Positions 1 to 11,093 of a DNA stretch of 64,000 nucleotides are shown piece by piece. A model generated the notes under the pieces. The model was given only the letters and a program-made list of their open reading frames with translations. It made no database searches and was not told the DNA's origin. Origin of the DNA: Tolypeutes matacus (taxonomy: Eukaryota > Chordata > Mammalia > Cingulata > Chlamyphoridae); NCBI GenBank assembly GCA_026826555.1, contig JAKSZT010053881.1:8561021-8625020 (forward strand). The letters run 5' to 3'. The translations under genes were made by a program, and so were the position numbers. Every line of letters starts with the position of its first letter. The first letter of the stretch is position 1.

Positions 1-250
1 TTTTTTTTCCCTGCTTTGGACACATTTGGACACATAACATGTGGCCAGTGAGCTGAGAGATATCTGTACTTATCACAGATGCATCCTAGTGGCCAGGGGC
101 CACCAAAGTCTGTTGCTTGAAGACTAGTTTTTGAATAATAGTTTAATGAGATTTTGAGATTTCCTCATTACTTAATATTGATAATATTTTATAGCACTTC
201 ATGGTCATAAAAGTTCAATCTACATTTTGTTAGTGTGTAGGTTATTTCAA
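1..250. other. Unassigned sequence
   Basis: AT-rich DNA with no gene, RNA or repeat that I recognise. It begins with a short T run at the window edge, which could be the tail of an element lying outside the window. Confidence 0.4.
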
Positions 251-560
251 ATTATAGCTATATATCAGAATTACCTGGTGATCTTTTCTGCTCCCTCCCT
301 CCCCTCCGTGGCTCCCTCATCTGTTTGCTCATTGTTTGTGCTCATTGTCTGCTTGTTGTTTTCTGCTCATTGTCTACTCGTTGTCTGTTTGATTTTTCTT
401 TAGGAGGCACCAGGAACTGAACCTGGGACCTCCCATGTGGGAGGCAGGCACTCAACTGCTTGAGCCACATCCGCTCCCCACTGGTGATCTTTTTAATACA
501 GAATCCTGTGCCCCACCTTAGGATTTCTGAATCAGGATTTTTAGGGGAGGCTTCCCCTAA
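251..560. mobile_element. MER5A-like DNA transposon, split by a SINE
   Basis: The flanks of the SINE at 288-480 join into one recognisable MER5A-type sequence: 'tatcagaattacctggtgat' on the left, and 'aatacagaatcctgtgcccc' followed by 'tctgaatcagga' on the right. MER5A is a non-autonomous hAT element common to placental mammals. The copy is old and truncated. Identification is from the remembered consensus. Confidence 0.65.
288..480 (-). mobile_element. DAS-type xenarthran SINE (monomer)
   Basis: On the minus strand the copy starts at 480 with a tRNA-related head (A-box-like 'gtggctcaag', B-box-like 'ggttcagttcc'), continues into a unique body, and ends in a pyrimidine/purine-rich tail near 290. 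A perfect 13-bp target-site duplication, ctggtgatctttt, lies at 275-287 and 481-493, so both insertion boundaries are fixed. It landed inside an older MER5A copy. Confidence 0.93.
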
Positions 561-614
561 AAAAAAAAAAATCTTTTTTTATAACTTGAGACAATATTGC
601 TGGCTCTGATTTAT

Positions 615-765
615 ACTTTTTACAAAAATTCTGTGATGTAGGTTTGCTTATATTTTTTGCTGATGAAGAAACTGAGGTTTACCATGACCAGTGGTTTGCC
701 TGAGGTTTCATAGCCCATCAACAACTGAGCTGGAACATGGGCCTGAGCCTTCTGAATCTTATCTT
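615..765 (+). mobile_element. MIR SINE fragment
   Basis: The core 'gatgaagaaactgaggttta' and a following region like 'gtttcatagcccatcaacaactgagctgg' match the MIR consensus 'gaggaaactgaggc...cacacagctagtaagtgg'. It is diverged, as expected for an ancient mammalian SINE. Confidence 0.65.
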
Positions 766-2665
766 GGGGATTTTCATGATGCCAATTACCCCAATCTTTT
801 GGAGCACTAGGACCTCATTTTAACATTAAAAATATTTTTCAGACTGCCTCCCTGTACCACTATAGTATCTATTGAGCTCAAAATTAAATCTACAGGCTTA
901 TGTTTTACTAATCACAACAGAAACCATAGACATTTTTTAAGAAGTCATATGTGTGTGTGTAACAGGTTTTAAGTATTTAGATCACATTTAGTTTGGCACA
1001 CAAATCGATTTGATTAACTCACAATAGCTCCAAAGCCCCAGGGGTCTGCAGCCCTGGGACATTTCTCTGCAATATTATGTTTCATTGAAATGATTAGGAC
1101 TAGAGTGGTAGACAATAATTGGATTACCATTATATATACCAAAAAAGGAGTGACATTTCTTTGTGCAATCTATTATGTGACATAAGTACCATAATATTAT
1201 AGAATTCTAGAATTCTTAGCATCAGAGATTAAATGACTGCATCCAAAAGCAAAGTAAGAGCCACCAGAATGAAACTAATTGTAAGGATAAAGCCTATTTT
1301 AACAGAAAGGCTCCAAAATAAAATCAGCTCTAAATAAAAATCTGGAAAAATGACTAAATCTCGTTTCAGCCCTGGGAAAGAGGCTCACATAGTCCTCAGT
1401 GTTGCCTGTGCTCAAGAAGATGTACAGAATTCCAGGAGGATGCTCAAGGATGCTCACTGCACACCTCAGCTCCCGAGAGAAGACACAATGTGTGGCTGCA
1501 GTGGGGATTCTCTCCATCTATTTCATCTTCCCAATTTCCCTTGGCACATCTTCAGGTGCAACATCATGATGATGACCTCCGCACTGAGAGGGTATGTGGG
1601 AAAAAGAGGCAATGGTGTCTATTAAAAGGAGTTAAAGTTTAAGGAAGCAAGGAATCCGGAACTTTGCTGCAGGGAGAGATGCTGAGGAGCCTGGTGGGGG
1701 CAGGTTAGCAGTCCTGAGAGAGCCCTCTTCCCAAAGTAATTGCTCTATCTCTGCAGCAGGAAAAGCTTTCATCTTCTGTTTAAATTCACATCTTTATCTG
1801 CCTTCTGGAAGTTCTGCCCTTATTAAGTCTTTGGCTCAGAGATGCTGGCTGACTTCTCTGCCACAGTCATAGCTTTCTCCTAATATTTTCAGGAACTTTT
1901 AATCAATAGTAACTTTGGAAAGAGGGAGGAGGTTCAGGAACCCCATCAAGTCCCCAGGATTTAAAAAAAACTGAATAGAAACAGAAAGAAAAACACCTGT
2001 AGTCACTAGCAAGGGCAATGTGTGAATTTATGGACTGGTTTTCTTGAGCAATGGGCCCTTCCCTGTGAACCTGGCTTAGCCTGGGCTCTCTCCGAAGCAG
2101 AGCCAGGCAAAAAGGCTTGCATACAGGTAGTTTACTTGGCGATGTGGTCACAGAGGGCAGGGGTGGGAACAAGCCAGAGTGGAACAGGGCAGGAAGGAGA
2201 AAGGATGCTTTGTCGAGTGGGCCTCCATCCCAGGCCACTGAGACTTGACCCCATGAAACTGTCTGAGGAGCCATATGAAACGTGGGGTGCGGGGGGGTCT
2301 TTCACCTGTGAGATGAAAGAAATAAACATTTACCTATCGATTCTCACCCCTCTCTTGTCAAGTGTGGTCCCAGGGCTGTAACTCCCCTGTGTTTTGGGTT
2401 GTCCGCGTTTGAGTGCTATGGTATAACATCCTATGGCCTAATGTCAGAGAAGGGCAGGAGATGAGAGGATGGGGCACGCTCTGAGGCTGGATGCTGCCAG
2501 GTTGCTTGTGCGCTAAGCTGGTTGATGCCTGCACAGAACCGGCTGCTTCTTCAGTGACTGGAAGAATAGTAGGGCTGAGGGGATTTGGAGGGGCCCAACA
2601 CACCAACCAATGTCAGTGAGACATTTTTAAGATTCTAGATTACTTCTATAGTCTCTTTGTTCATT
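766..2665. other. Unique sequence, no gene seen
   Basis: About 1.9 kb without a repeat that I recognise. Open frames here are short (no more than 123 codons), overlap on both strands and resemble no protein family known to me. Around 2040-2320 the composition is richer in G+C, but no splice or promoter arrangement stands out. Confidence 0.5.
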
Positions 2666-2669
2666 GTAA

Positions 2670-2935
2670 GGGACAGATGGTCAAGGACTTTGATGTTAAG
2701 CTTCAACGGTCCTAGGTTTGAGTCTTGGCTCTGTTATTGATAAGTTTTGTTATCTTGAGGAAGTTACTTAACTTCTTTGAGCCTTGGTTTCCTTATCTGT
2801 AAAATTAAGACAGTAGTAATATGTATCTCCTCCTGTTGCTGTGAGAATAAGCCTAGATAATGGATGTTAATATTCTTAGCACACTGCTGGCACATGGCAA
2901 GAATTCAAGAAACGGTAGCTTTTATTATTTATTAT
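2670..2935 (-). mobile_element. MIR SINE, near full length
   Basis: Reads as the reverse complement of MIR: 'gaggaagttacttaacttct', 'ctttgagccttggtttcctt', 'tatctgtaaaattaagacag', then 'agcacactgctggcacatgg' and a terminal 'agcttttattattt'. All the ordered blocks of the consensus are present. Confidence 0.85.
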
Positions 2936-3630
2936 GATTTTGCCATTACAACAGGAGTAGTTGTGAGGCACAAGGCAGCATGGAAACAGAGCTAAGAGGG
3001 ACTGGGATTGGAGTGAGAATGAACCAGATAGGCCCCCAGGAGGGACGTGGCAGGGGATAGCTCATCTGATATTCAGCAAGCAGGGTACCAGCCCTGGGAA
3101 GGGGCTGGTCAAGATTTAACAAGGTGTCCGGACTACTGCCAAAGGTGCTGGAGTCCCAGAAGGGAAACTAGGGTGCTACGGAAGAAATAGATGCAATTAT
3201 CAGATCTCAGGGATTGGGGGATTGCAGTGGGCTTCAAAGAAGGCTTAGCAAGCCTGGTGGGCACAGAGATACTTCCAGGCTACTCCCCCTGCCCTCTTCC
3301 CACGTGTACAGCAGCCAGAATAATCTCATGCCAAGCGTCTGGCCTAGCTGAGTTTGCCGTTTTGACTGCATCGTGGTGTGATTTGGGGCCTCAAAATGTG
3401 GTTGGGTGAGGCCTCCAAGTTGAGGGTATTGGCACTGTCAGCTGGGGCTGAGGATGACAAACCAGAGACCTGCCCAACTCTCAGCGCTCAGTCGCAGCTG
3501 AGCAGGAGGCACCTGGCTAGAGCGGCTGGCACCAATCCCTGGTCCCGACTCCCGATCCGACATATCCTGCCAGTTGCTCCTTACCTTGCCTGACCAGGCA
3601 AGTGCCCTGTTTTGTTGCTGTTGTTGTTTA
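2936..3630. other. Unique G+C-richer sequence
   Basis: About 700 bp without recognised repeats, locally purine-rich. Short overlapping open frames only; none resembles a known protein. Confidence 0.4.
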
Positions 3631-3635
3631 AATGT

Positions 3636-4170
3636 TTTGTTTTTTTAATTAATTTTTTTTATTTTTAAAGAAAATTTAAATTACATAAATGCTACATAAA
3701 AATATATAAGGGATTCCCATATGCCCCCCTCCCTCTCCCTGTCACACTTTCCCACATTAACAACATCTTTCATTAGTGTGGTATATTTGTTACAATTGAT
3801 GAACACACTACTAACCATGGACTATGTTATAGTTTACACTCTGTTCCACACAGTTTTATAATTTATGGCAAAATATACAATGGCCTGTATCCATCACTGC
3901 AATGTCATGCAGAACAAATCCAATGTCCTGAAAATGCCCCCATATTACACCTATTCTTCCCTCTCCTTCTCCCCAGAACCTCCGGTGGCCATTGCCTTTA
4001 CATCAATGATACAAGTTCTTCCCTTGATACAATAATAATGTCTATAGTAGAATGATAATAAGTCTACATTAGTCCGTTGTTCAATCCCCAATCTTGACGA
4101 TTTGAGGATGATGATGCCCACTCTGCTGCTAATTGAGAGGGGGCTTAGATCCCATGGGCAATTGCCCTGT
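3636..4170 (-). mobile_element. L1 3' UTR-like fragment, antisense
   Basis: Contains the antisense L1 3'-end signature: 'attacataaatgctacataa', 'cccacattaacaacatcttt', 'agtgtggtatatttgttaca', 'attgatgaacacactac', 'ccatggactatgtta'. This text recurs, in diverged form, at 10120-10250 and 10500-10620, which supports an interspersed origin. The subfamily could be xenarthran-specific. Ends are approximate. Confidence 0.7.
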
Positions 4171-5544
4171 TTTTAATCACTTAATCCTTTGAGCCCCAGA
4201 CCAAACTCTGTCAGTACTAGTTGCTTAATGGCCCCCGACAACATAACCAAACCAGATAACTTCTAGTTCCTCCATGAAAGTTCATTTTGGGGGAATGAGC
4301 CCTATTTCATTATATTGGGCCAGGACTTTTTATCTCATCATATGTATGCTTTCGAATGGTAACAATGTAACCAAATTTATTTCTTATTTTTTATTCCTTC
4401 AAACTCTCCATTTTTAATCTATTTAATATTGTTCAAATCTTGCTCAAATAATTCTCTCAGACTCTCTACATTTTCATAGAGAAGGAATATGATTAAAGTC
4501 AACACACTGAATTGATGTTTTTGACAGAAACAAATATATCTGAAGCAAATTTAAATTAGACACGTGGCTTTACACGGAGTTGGTTATGTGAAACAATCGA
4601 TAGGTTAGCATCCCTTTTTTTAGTTCAAAGAAAAAAATTCCATTTGAATGATGGTTTGAAGATAGCTAACTGGAAGTGTTAGGTACTTGTCTAGAAAGTT
4701 GAGGTGACAACTGAAAGTCAAGACTACACATGCTCATGTGTTTTCCTGGGGGTGGGGGGGGTGGGAATCTCCAATTTGAAAAGACTTGGGAGCTGCTGCT
4801 GTTTCTTCAGATATAATACATGGGGATGGAAAAGATGGCTTTTCTTAAGGAAACAGATGCAAATTGAAGAAAAATGAACATATAAAGTGAGATATTTTTG
4901 TTTCTCAAGATTTTTCTGTTGCCTCTTTATAGATTTCTTGTGCAGCAATTTGGTGTTCACATCTCTAACTATGTGCTTGGGCATAATTGTCTTTCCAGCA
5001 TCACAGGGGATGTTTGCAGTGGCGTGTCTTCAGGAAAGCAAAGCCTTGCATCTTTCCAGTTTTTTCCATTGTAGCTGCCCTCAGCCCCTCCACCTTGAGC
5101 AGCTCTTCACCTGTGGGATCCCTTCCAAGATCCCCTCCTGTTCTGTCATCAGCTCCATCCTTGTCCAATACTCATTTGAACACCTCTCTGCCCTGTTCAC
5201 CGAGACACATTATCCTTATTTCCCTTCTCATTTACCAGGAGATTTCTACTTGTTCACCATCTTTTAACATTAATCACAGATTACAGAGTTGATAAGTAGA
5301 CTGAGTTTCCAAAATGGGTTGCACATGATCAAGGTGGAAAATTGAGATAATTGGGTTGCAAAAATCAAGTGAATTTTGTACAGTCACAGGATCTCTCTGG
5401 CAGGCATTCTTCCAGCAATTCTAGCTCTTGAACACTGTGAGAAAAATCGGAAGTAAGCAAAACATCTTCTAAGTGATGAGTAAAATAACTGTCACAAAAT
5501 CCACATAATTCTATTCCTTTGATTAAATTTAGCAAACAGTTATG
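4171..5544. other. Unique sequence, no gene seen
   Basis: About 1.4 kb of AT-rich DNA. Open frames of up to 126 codons (4887-5267) have no recognisable domain, and a second plus-strand frame overlaps them. A weak L2-like character around 5070-5260 is possible but not strong enough to call. Confidence 0.4.
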
Positions 5545-5640
5545 GAATATTTTCTCTCTGCCAGCTGCTGTTCTGGGTGCTAGGAATACTGAGATGAATA
5601 ATTTATCTCTCTTCCACCTTGTCACAGAAAGGATCTGAGG
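5545..5640 (-). mobile_element. L2 LINE 3'-end fragment
   Basis: 'ctgccagctgctgttctggg' and 'tgctaggaatactgagatga' match the reverse complement of the L2 3' end ('...tgccaggcactgttctaggcgctggggatacag...'). Confidence 0.6.
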
Positions 5641-6487
5641 CAGCTTGTAGCAGAAACATATCAAATAAAATGGCCAGATGCAGGTTTAAAACTCAGGGTA
5701 AAGGAGATACAAATTAAAACAGGTCAAGTCCATGGAGAAGAGAGGACACAGATACACAGCTGATCATGGCCTTCATAATTGTTATACTTGAGTTGTGACT
5801 TTGACTCTAACATATTAGGTGGTAAGGGGAAAGGGAAATGGCCAGTTACACATTTCTCATTGCAGAAAGAGAGAAATTGCATAGTTACTCAAGGGGAAAT
5901 GGAGGAATACGACATGGTTCCTAATGGCAAGGAATTTATATCCAGCAGGAAAGACAATCTATAGCAAAAATCTGTAAAAGCAAGTGCAAAGCTGTTTTAT
6001 GAGGGTCCCCATAAAGTGCTAAGAGAATAGAGCTAGAAGAGCATCTTATCTGGCTTTTGAGAAGTAGGGCAAATTTCAGAGAAAGCTAAAAAGAGGAGAT
6101 CCTCGTGATCAATGCCTTGAAAGAGGGTGTGGACAACGAAGAGAAGGATGTGTCAGACAGAAGAGAAAGAGGACAGTAATTCGAGATCAGCATCCCTGGC
6201 TTTAATAGGTATAAACATTTCTTCAAGTTCTTGCAAATGATTCTGAGTGAGTAGGGATTTTTCACAAGCATCCAAGGTCATGCTGATTCTGGTGCTCTGG
6301 GGTCAGATTTGGGGGAAACACTGGAATAGATTCCTGGGCGTGTGGAGCTGTGAAAGGTGAGGTTGGAAAGCAGTTTGGGCCAACGTGGGTGGGCCTTCCA
6401 GGCAACAGTTAGAAACTTGGGCTTTCTGGGTAGGAGGAAGCTATCAGATGCTTTTGAGCCTACGCAGGTGGACAGCACCATCAGAGC

Positions 6488-6490
<3 letters not shown>
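5641..6490. other. Unique sequence, no gene seen
   Basis: AT-rich then mixed sequence without recognised repeats or coding signature. Several AG-rich stretches occur near 5820-6180. Confidence 0.4.
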
Positions 6491-6547
<57 letters not shown>

Positions 6548-6570
6548 GTCTCTGTCTCTCTCTCTCTCTG
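6491..6570. repeat. (CT)n microsatellite
   Basis: About 80 bp of CT dinucleotides, interrupted by TTCT and by GT steps near 6545-6560. It creates long artefactual Ser-Leu or Arg-Glu open frames on both strands, which are not genes. Confidence 0.97.
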
Positions 6571-6582
6571 TTTTAAACTCTT

Positions 6583-6635
6583 CTGTTGCTGCCATGACAA
6601 ATGATCACAAACTTAGTGATTATAAAAGCAGCTGG
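6583..6635 (-). mobile_element. MLT1-type LTR edge fragment
   Basis: 'gttgctgccatgacaaatga' followed by 'tcacaaacttagtg' resembles the edge of an antisense MLT1 LTR ('ctgccataacaaattaccacaaacttagtggc'). Only about 50 bp are alignable. Confidence 0.4.
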
Positions 6636-6762
6636 AGGATGACTAACAGGAGAAAAGAGACTGAAAACTGGGAAACCAACCAGGAGAGTGTTGCTTGCAT
6701 GGTCCAAATCTGAGAGGACAAGGGCATGATTAGGGTTATGGCAGGGGGAATGGACTGGGGTG

Positions 6763-7030
6763 ATTTTTTTTTTTTTTTTGCAGTGGACATGAACCTATTA
6801 TTTTATTAGTCACAAGTATGATTTTCCAGTTTACCTATGTTGTTTTTCATGTCTCACCAACTATTTTGTTTTGTACTCTGGTATCTGGCCTAAGCCAGTA
6901 AACAGGTGAGGGGGTCCCACTGAGCTCTGCCTGGTTCCCATGTGGGCAGTGGGATGGGTTTGATCTTTGCTTACCATGGTGTGGGGAGGCAACTTCTCTT
7001 ATGGTGAAGTTGGAGGACAACACAGTACAT
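6763..7030 (-). other. Possible 3' end of a retroposed transcript
   Basis: On the minus strand the sequence ends with AATAAA (in 'gactaataaaataatagg'), followed about 20 nt later by a 15-A run (seen as T at about 6765-6779). This is the arrangement of a polyadenylated transcript copied into the genome. I cannot name the source, and I found no target-site duplication. It could equally be an old repeat end. Confidence 0.3.
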
Positions 7031-7031
7031 A

Positions 7032-7247
7032 CTTTTTTTTTTTTTTTGAGGTTCCAGGGCCGAAGATTGAACCCAGGACCCCATATGCGGGAAGCTGGCA
7101 CTCAACCACTGAGCCACATCAGCTCCCCTGAGTTGGTTTTTACATTTGTTTGCTTGTTGGTTTGTTTTCAGGAGGCACTGGGAACTGAACCTGGGACCTC
7201 CCATGTGGGAAGCAGGTGCTCAACTGCTCGAGCCACAACCACTCCCC
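7032..7247 (-). mobile_element. Dimeric DAS-type SINE
   Basis: Two tRNA-like heads lie in the same orientation: 7165-7247 ('gaactgaacctgggacctcc') and 7047-7127 ('attgaacccaggaccccata', 'cactgagccacatcagctcc'). They are joined by the linker 'tgagttggtttttacatttg', and the element ends in a T run (A-rich tail on the minus strand). The same two-head architecture and linker recur at 17754-18018, so this is a propagating dimer family. Confidence 0.88.
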
Positions 7248-7574
7248 TACATTTTTATTTGTTCTAAGAAAGTACCAGCCATGTCCAGTTCACTGGATTT
7301 TGCAAACACAATGTCTCTCCTTCAAAAATGGCAGAAAATACCAGTGTGCTTGAAGGTGGACAATGTTCTATGCTAAGTCTAGTTCCATTGTTTTGAGTTT
7401 CCTCTCATGCTGGCAGGGCATTTGTGAGTAGCAAGCCTGTGCTCCAGTCCATTATTTCACTTATGGTAGAGTGGCCACTGAGCCCAGTCCCAATTCAAAG
7501 TTAAACGAATAACGTTTGACCAGGATCCACTGATTAACCCTTTGCTTTGGGAAGAACATAAATTAATTATGGTC

Positions 7575-8054
7575 TTCCCGGAGAAGCCATGTCCTAATCC
7601 TAGGTACCTGTGAATGTGTGACACCATAGGACAAAAAGGACTTTGCAGGTGTGATTAAGGTGAAGGACTGTGGGATGGGAAGATGATCCCGGGGTTATCT
7701 GAGTGGCCCAATCTAATCACACAAGTCCTTCAAATGGAGAACCTTCCTCGACAGTGGGTAGTGCGAGAGAGTTGTGATGACAAAAAGAGTGAGAGAAAAG
7801 CAGCGGTGCTGGCTTTGAAGATGCATGAACCACGAAATGCATTTGGCTTCTAGAAGCTGGTAAAGGCAAGGAAATGGATTCTTCCCTAGAGAGAATCCCA
7901 GAAACAAGCAAAGTCCTGGCAACACCTTGGTTTTAGCCAGGCAAGACCCATGCTGGGCTTCTGACCCTCATTGCTGCTGGATAAAACATTTGTGTTGCTT
8001 TAAGCCACTAAGTTTGTGATGATTTGTTATGGCAACAATAGAAAATGAATACAA
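7575..8054 (+). mobile_element. MLT1-type MaLR solo LTR
   Basis: Ordered MLT1 landmarks: 'ccatgtcctaatcctaggta', 'ctgtgaatgtgtgacacca', 'ggactttgcaggtgtgatta', 'gcccaatctaatcacacaag', 'tgctttaagccactaagttt', 'gtgatgatttgttatggcaa'. The length of about 480 bp fits an LTR without an internal region. Old and diverged. Confidence 0.85.
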
Positions 8055-9105
8055 TGACTTCCCAACCCTAAATTTACCATCGTTCTGTAAACAACACCTT
8101 CTCTGCTGGGAGAAACCCTACCCAGAGCTCCCTGACCCTTGCTACAGCCACCAGTCAAAACCAAGCGACTGTTTGGACCTACACTGGAGGATCTCAGATG
8201 ATCAGATCCACTCCCGTGTCAGGATGCAAATGCACTACTCCCCTGCGGAAACAGGGCTCTATTCTTTTTCTTTTTTTCTTTGTATCTGTTCTAACAGGAA
8301 CTGCTGGAGATAAAAGCAAATGTCTTAGAAGAGCAAGCCTGACATCTGGTAAACTATCAGAAATAAATCTCTACCTGACAAGCAAGACAGTAAGGCAATC
8401 TGGAACCGGTTACTACACAAATTTGTTTTATTTCAAAATCACATCACCTGACTTGCTTTTCTATTTATTAGCTGCCTTGAATTCTTTTCAGTATCAAGAT
8501 TGTACTCATAAGCACAGTTGACCCGAATTTTGAGGTGAATTGTGAGAAGGGGCTTTGTAAAGGACTTAAAGGGAAAGAGCACTTACTTCCTTAAGCTTTT
8601 GGAAAGGATGCTCTTAACAACAGAGGCTGTTAAGGTAGCGCAGAAGCCAAGCCCCGGCTCTGAAGGGAAGGGAAGGGAAAAGAAGGGAAATGGGTGATGT
8701 GCTGATGCTAAACCCCTCAGTCCTAGGAGCTGGTTTTAAGATGTGGCAAATAGGCAGCACATTTTGCATGGATGTGAGCCGGGAAGTCAGATGCCTGCAC
8801 GATCACCAGCCGGTGTTTGGAAGACTAGGGTGGAAAGGTGCTGCTGAGAAGGGGCTGTTCCTCGGTAAGCTGCTCTCAAGGGCACCACACCCAGGCAGGA
8901 CTTGCAGAAAGCCCCGAGATGACTGACAGGTGGTGGGGGCACCCGTCAGCTGCTGTGTACCAACTAGTTAGTGCCCTGGATTTTCCAGAAGCTGATGTCT
9001 TCCAGGTATTTGATGCATAAAAACCTGGAGATGGCAACGCCAGGCAAACCCATGCATCATCAATGCAAGCACAAAAGACTGGGGAGTAGCAAGCCTGTGA
9101 TGTAG
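8055..9105. other. Unique sequence, no gene seen
   Basis: About 1 kb with a short AG-rich run near 8664-8690 and a G+C-richer part at 8690-9080. Open frames are short and overlapping. No recognised repeat. Confidence 0.4.
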
Positions 9106-9109
9106 TGCT

Positions 9110-9300
9110 CACGCTTGTATATTAGCCTTCACTTTCCATACATGCTCTCATAATCTTCACAGAAATCTGGTGAAGCAGCTGCCATCTTTCCCATTCTAAA
9201 GGAGCTGGAGGCTCAGAGGACTAACTGATTTACTAAAGAGCTCTCAATGAAGTTGAGGAGGTGGGTCTCAAGCCCATTTCATCTGACTCTAAAGCAGGGG
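9110..9300 (+). mobile_element. MIR SINE
   Basis: 'catgctctcataatcttcac', 'ggagctggaggctcagagga' and 'ggtgggtctcaagcccattt' follow the order of the MIR consensus (tRNA-derived part degraded, core and 3' part visible). Confidence 0.65.
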
Positions 9301-9446
9301 TCTCAAACTAAAAAGACTAAGAGGCCAGGAGAGCAGTATAAGTGCGAGCAGGAGACTGGAGAGCCCAGAGCTGTGCAGCTATGACTCCTTTGTGGCCACT
9401 GAGTCTACGCAGGCTCAGGTTCTATGCCTGTTCTTGTGCTGGCTGC

Positions 9447-9523
9447 CAGAGATTTTTTCTTTCAGAGGAATTGTGGGTTTACAGAAAAATCATGCATAAA
9501 ATACAGGGTTCCTGTATGCCCCC
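9447..9523 (-). mobile_element. L1 3' end, antisense, part 1
   Basis: 'ttgtgggtttacagaaaaat' and 'gcataaaatacagggttcct' form the antisense L1 3' terminus. The element resumes at about 10116 after an LTR insertion. Confidence 0.7.
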
Positions 9524-10115
9524 TGTTTTAATTTGCCAAAGGGCTGCCAATGCAAAGTACCAGAAATGGGTTGGCTTTTATTGAGATTTATTTGGGATAA
9601 AATTTTACAGTTCCAAGGCCATGAAAAGTCCAAACCAAGGCACCATCAGAGATGCTTTCTCACCAAAGTCAGTTACTGTTGATCCTGGCGTGTTGCCACG
9701 TGGTGAAGCCAGATGGCCACCGACCTCCGCTGAGGTCTCAGTCTTCCCCTCCGGGGTCACTGTTTCCTCTTGAGCTGCTCCATGGGCCCAGCCTCTTGGG
9801 GGCTTCCTGCTTAAGCCATCCTCTAGTCCTCTCTCACATGGCAGCATCAAACAGGGCAGCTTCCTTTTCCTGTCTCTGGGTCTGTCTGTGTTTTTGTTTA
9901 TATCAGGCCCAGCAAGGGGGTGGAGACTAAACCTGAGTCACGCCTCTCTGACATAATCCAAACAAAAGTCCTAAAGTGATCTTATCAAGTAATCTAATCA
10001 AAGGACCTTCAACCTAATGTAATGCAATCAAAGGATATCACACCCTCAGGAACAGACTAGTCTAAAAACATAATCTTTCTCTTTTTGGGATTCATAAAAT
10101 AATTTCAAATTGCCA
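9524..10115 (-). mobile_element. Solo LTR, MaLR-like
   Basis: A segment of about 590 bp that splits an antisense L1 3' end. On the minus strand it runs from TGGCAATTTGAAATTATTTT to GGCAAATTAAAACA, i.e. TG...CA, with a polyadenylation signal (AATAAA, twice) near its 3' end, as in MaLR LTRs. Its 3' part ('ccagaaatgggttggctttt' on the plus strand) resembles the LTRs at 30883 and 32955, so it is a related but distinct family. No clean 5-bp target duplication; the ends are approximate. Confidence 0.75.
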
Positions 10116-10251
10116 TGCCACCCTATTATGAACACCTTGCATTGGTTACAATACAACATTTGTTACAACTGAGGAAAGCATATTTTTATGGTAGTCTTAT
10201 TAACTATAGTCCATGGTTTAACTTAGGGTTCACTGTGTTGTGCAGTTCCAT

Positions 10252-10290
<39 letters not shown>

Positions 10291-10500
10291 CTAGGAACAT
10301 TCATTCAACCTAAAATTTCCCCCTTTAACCACGTTCAAATATATAATTCAGTGCTGTTAATTACATTCATAATGTAGTGCTACCTTCACCACCATCCATT
10401 TCCAAAACTTTCCCATAATTCCAAATGTAGACTCTACATTTTAAGCCTTAATTCCCTATTCCCTACCCTCACCCCATCCCTTGGTAACCTATATTCCAGT
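10116..10500 (-). mobile_element. L1 3' end, antisense, part 2, with poly(T)
   Basis: Continues the L1 from 9523: 'tgaacaccttgcattggtta', 'caacatttgttacaactgag', 'taactatagtccatggttta', then a 33-nt T run at 10254-10286. From 10287 a second antisense L1 3' UTR starts ('ataattcagtgctgttaatt', 'ccttcaccaccatccatttc'). At least two L1 tails are therefore juxtaposed here. Confidence 0.7.
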
Positions 10501-10640
10501 TTTTAAAAAAAATAGAATAAACTTTATTTTTAAAGAGGTTTTAGATTACAGAAAAGTTACACTTAAAGTATGAGGGATTCTCATGTAGCTCCCTCCCTCT
10601 CCCACATCATCCCCTATTTTTAAAAAATGTAACAGTAAAA
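10500..10640 (-). mobile_element. Another antisense L1 3' end
   Basis: 'aaagaggttttagattacag', 'aaaagttacacttaaagtat' and 'gagggattctcatgtagctc' repeat the L1 3'-terminal signature seen at 9447 and 3650. This is the third L1 tail in 1.2 kb. Confidence 0.6.
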
Positions 10641-11093
10641 TTTATTATGATGTACCTGTAAAAGTCACTCATTAAAAAAATAAAAATTAAGAAAATGCAC
10701 ATTTAAAAAATGACTCCCTTCTGGTAAGGACTAACCTACCTACAGTAATAATTAAAAAAATAAAACCATCACTGTGACATTTATCAATACTTCAAACATC
10801 TAACAAATACTGAAGGAGGCACCTACCATTATTATAACTTCTTTAAAGCCAAAAACTTAAGCACAAGTCAGAATTAAGAGAAACTTCAGAATGTTCACAT
10901 TTGCATGCATTTTTGGATGAACTTTCAAAGATTCCACATATAACAAAACCACAACTTTGAATCAAAATGAATATTAATAACATTTAAGCCTTGTGACAAA
11001 CTTACTCTACAGAAGCAAGGAAAACAAAGTGAATAGTAATAGCACTATATTTCTAGGAGAGAAAGGAATCACTTATTTTCTTTTATCATCAGA
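10641..11093. other. AT-rich unassigned sequence
   Basis: About 450 bp rich in A runs. The text has the look of a 3' UTR in antisense, but I recognise neither gene nor repeat. Confidence 0.3.

Noticed and set aside
4887..5292. 126- and 101-codon plus-strand frames
   Set aside because: They overlap each other in different frames and resemble no known protein.
6278..6713. Open frames rich in Arg-Glu or Ser-Leu on both strands
   Set aside because: They are translations of the (CT)n microsatellite and have no coding character.
7165..7247. tRNA-like B-box sequences (also at all other SINE heads)
   Set aside because: They belong to SINE heads with tails and target duplications; no intact cloverleaf or anticodon arm is seen, so they are not tRNA genes.
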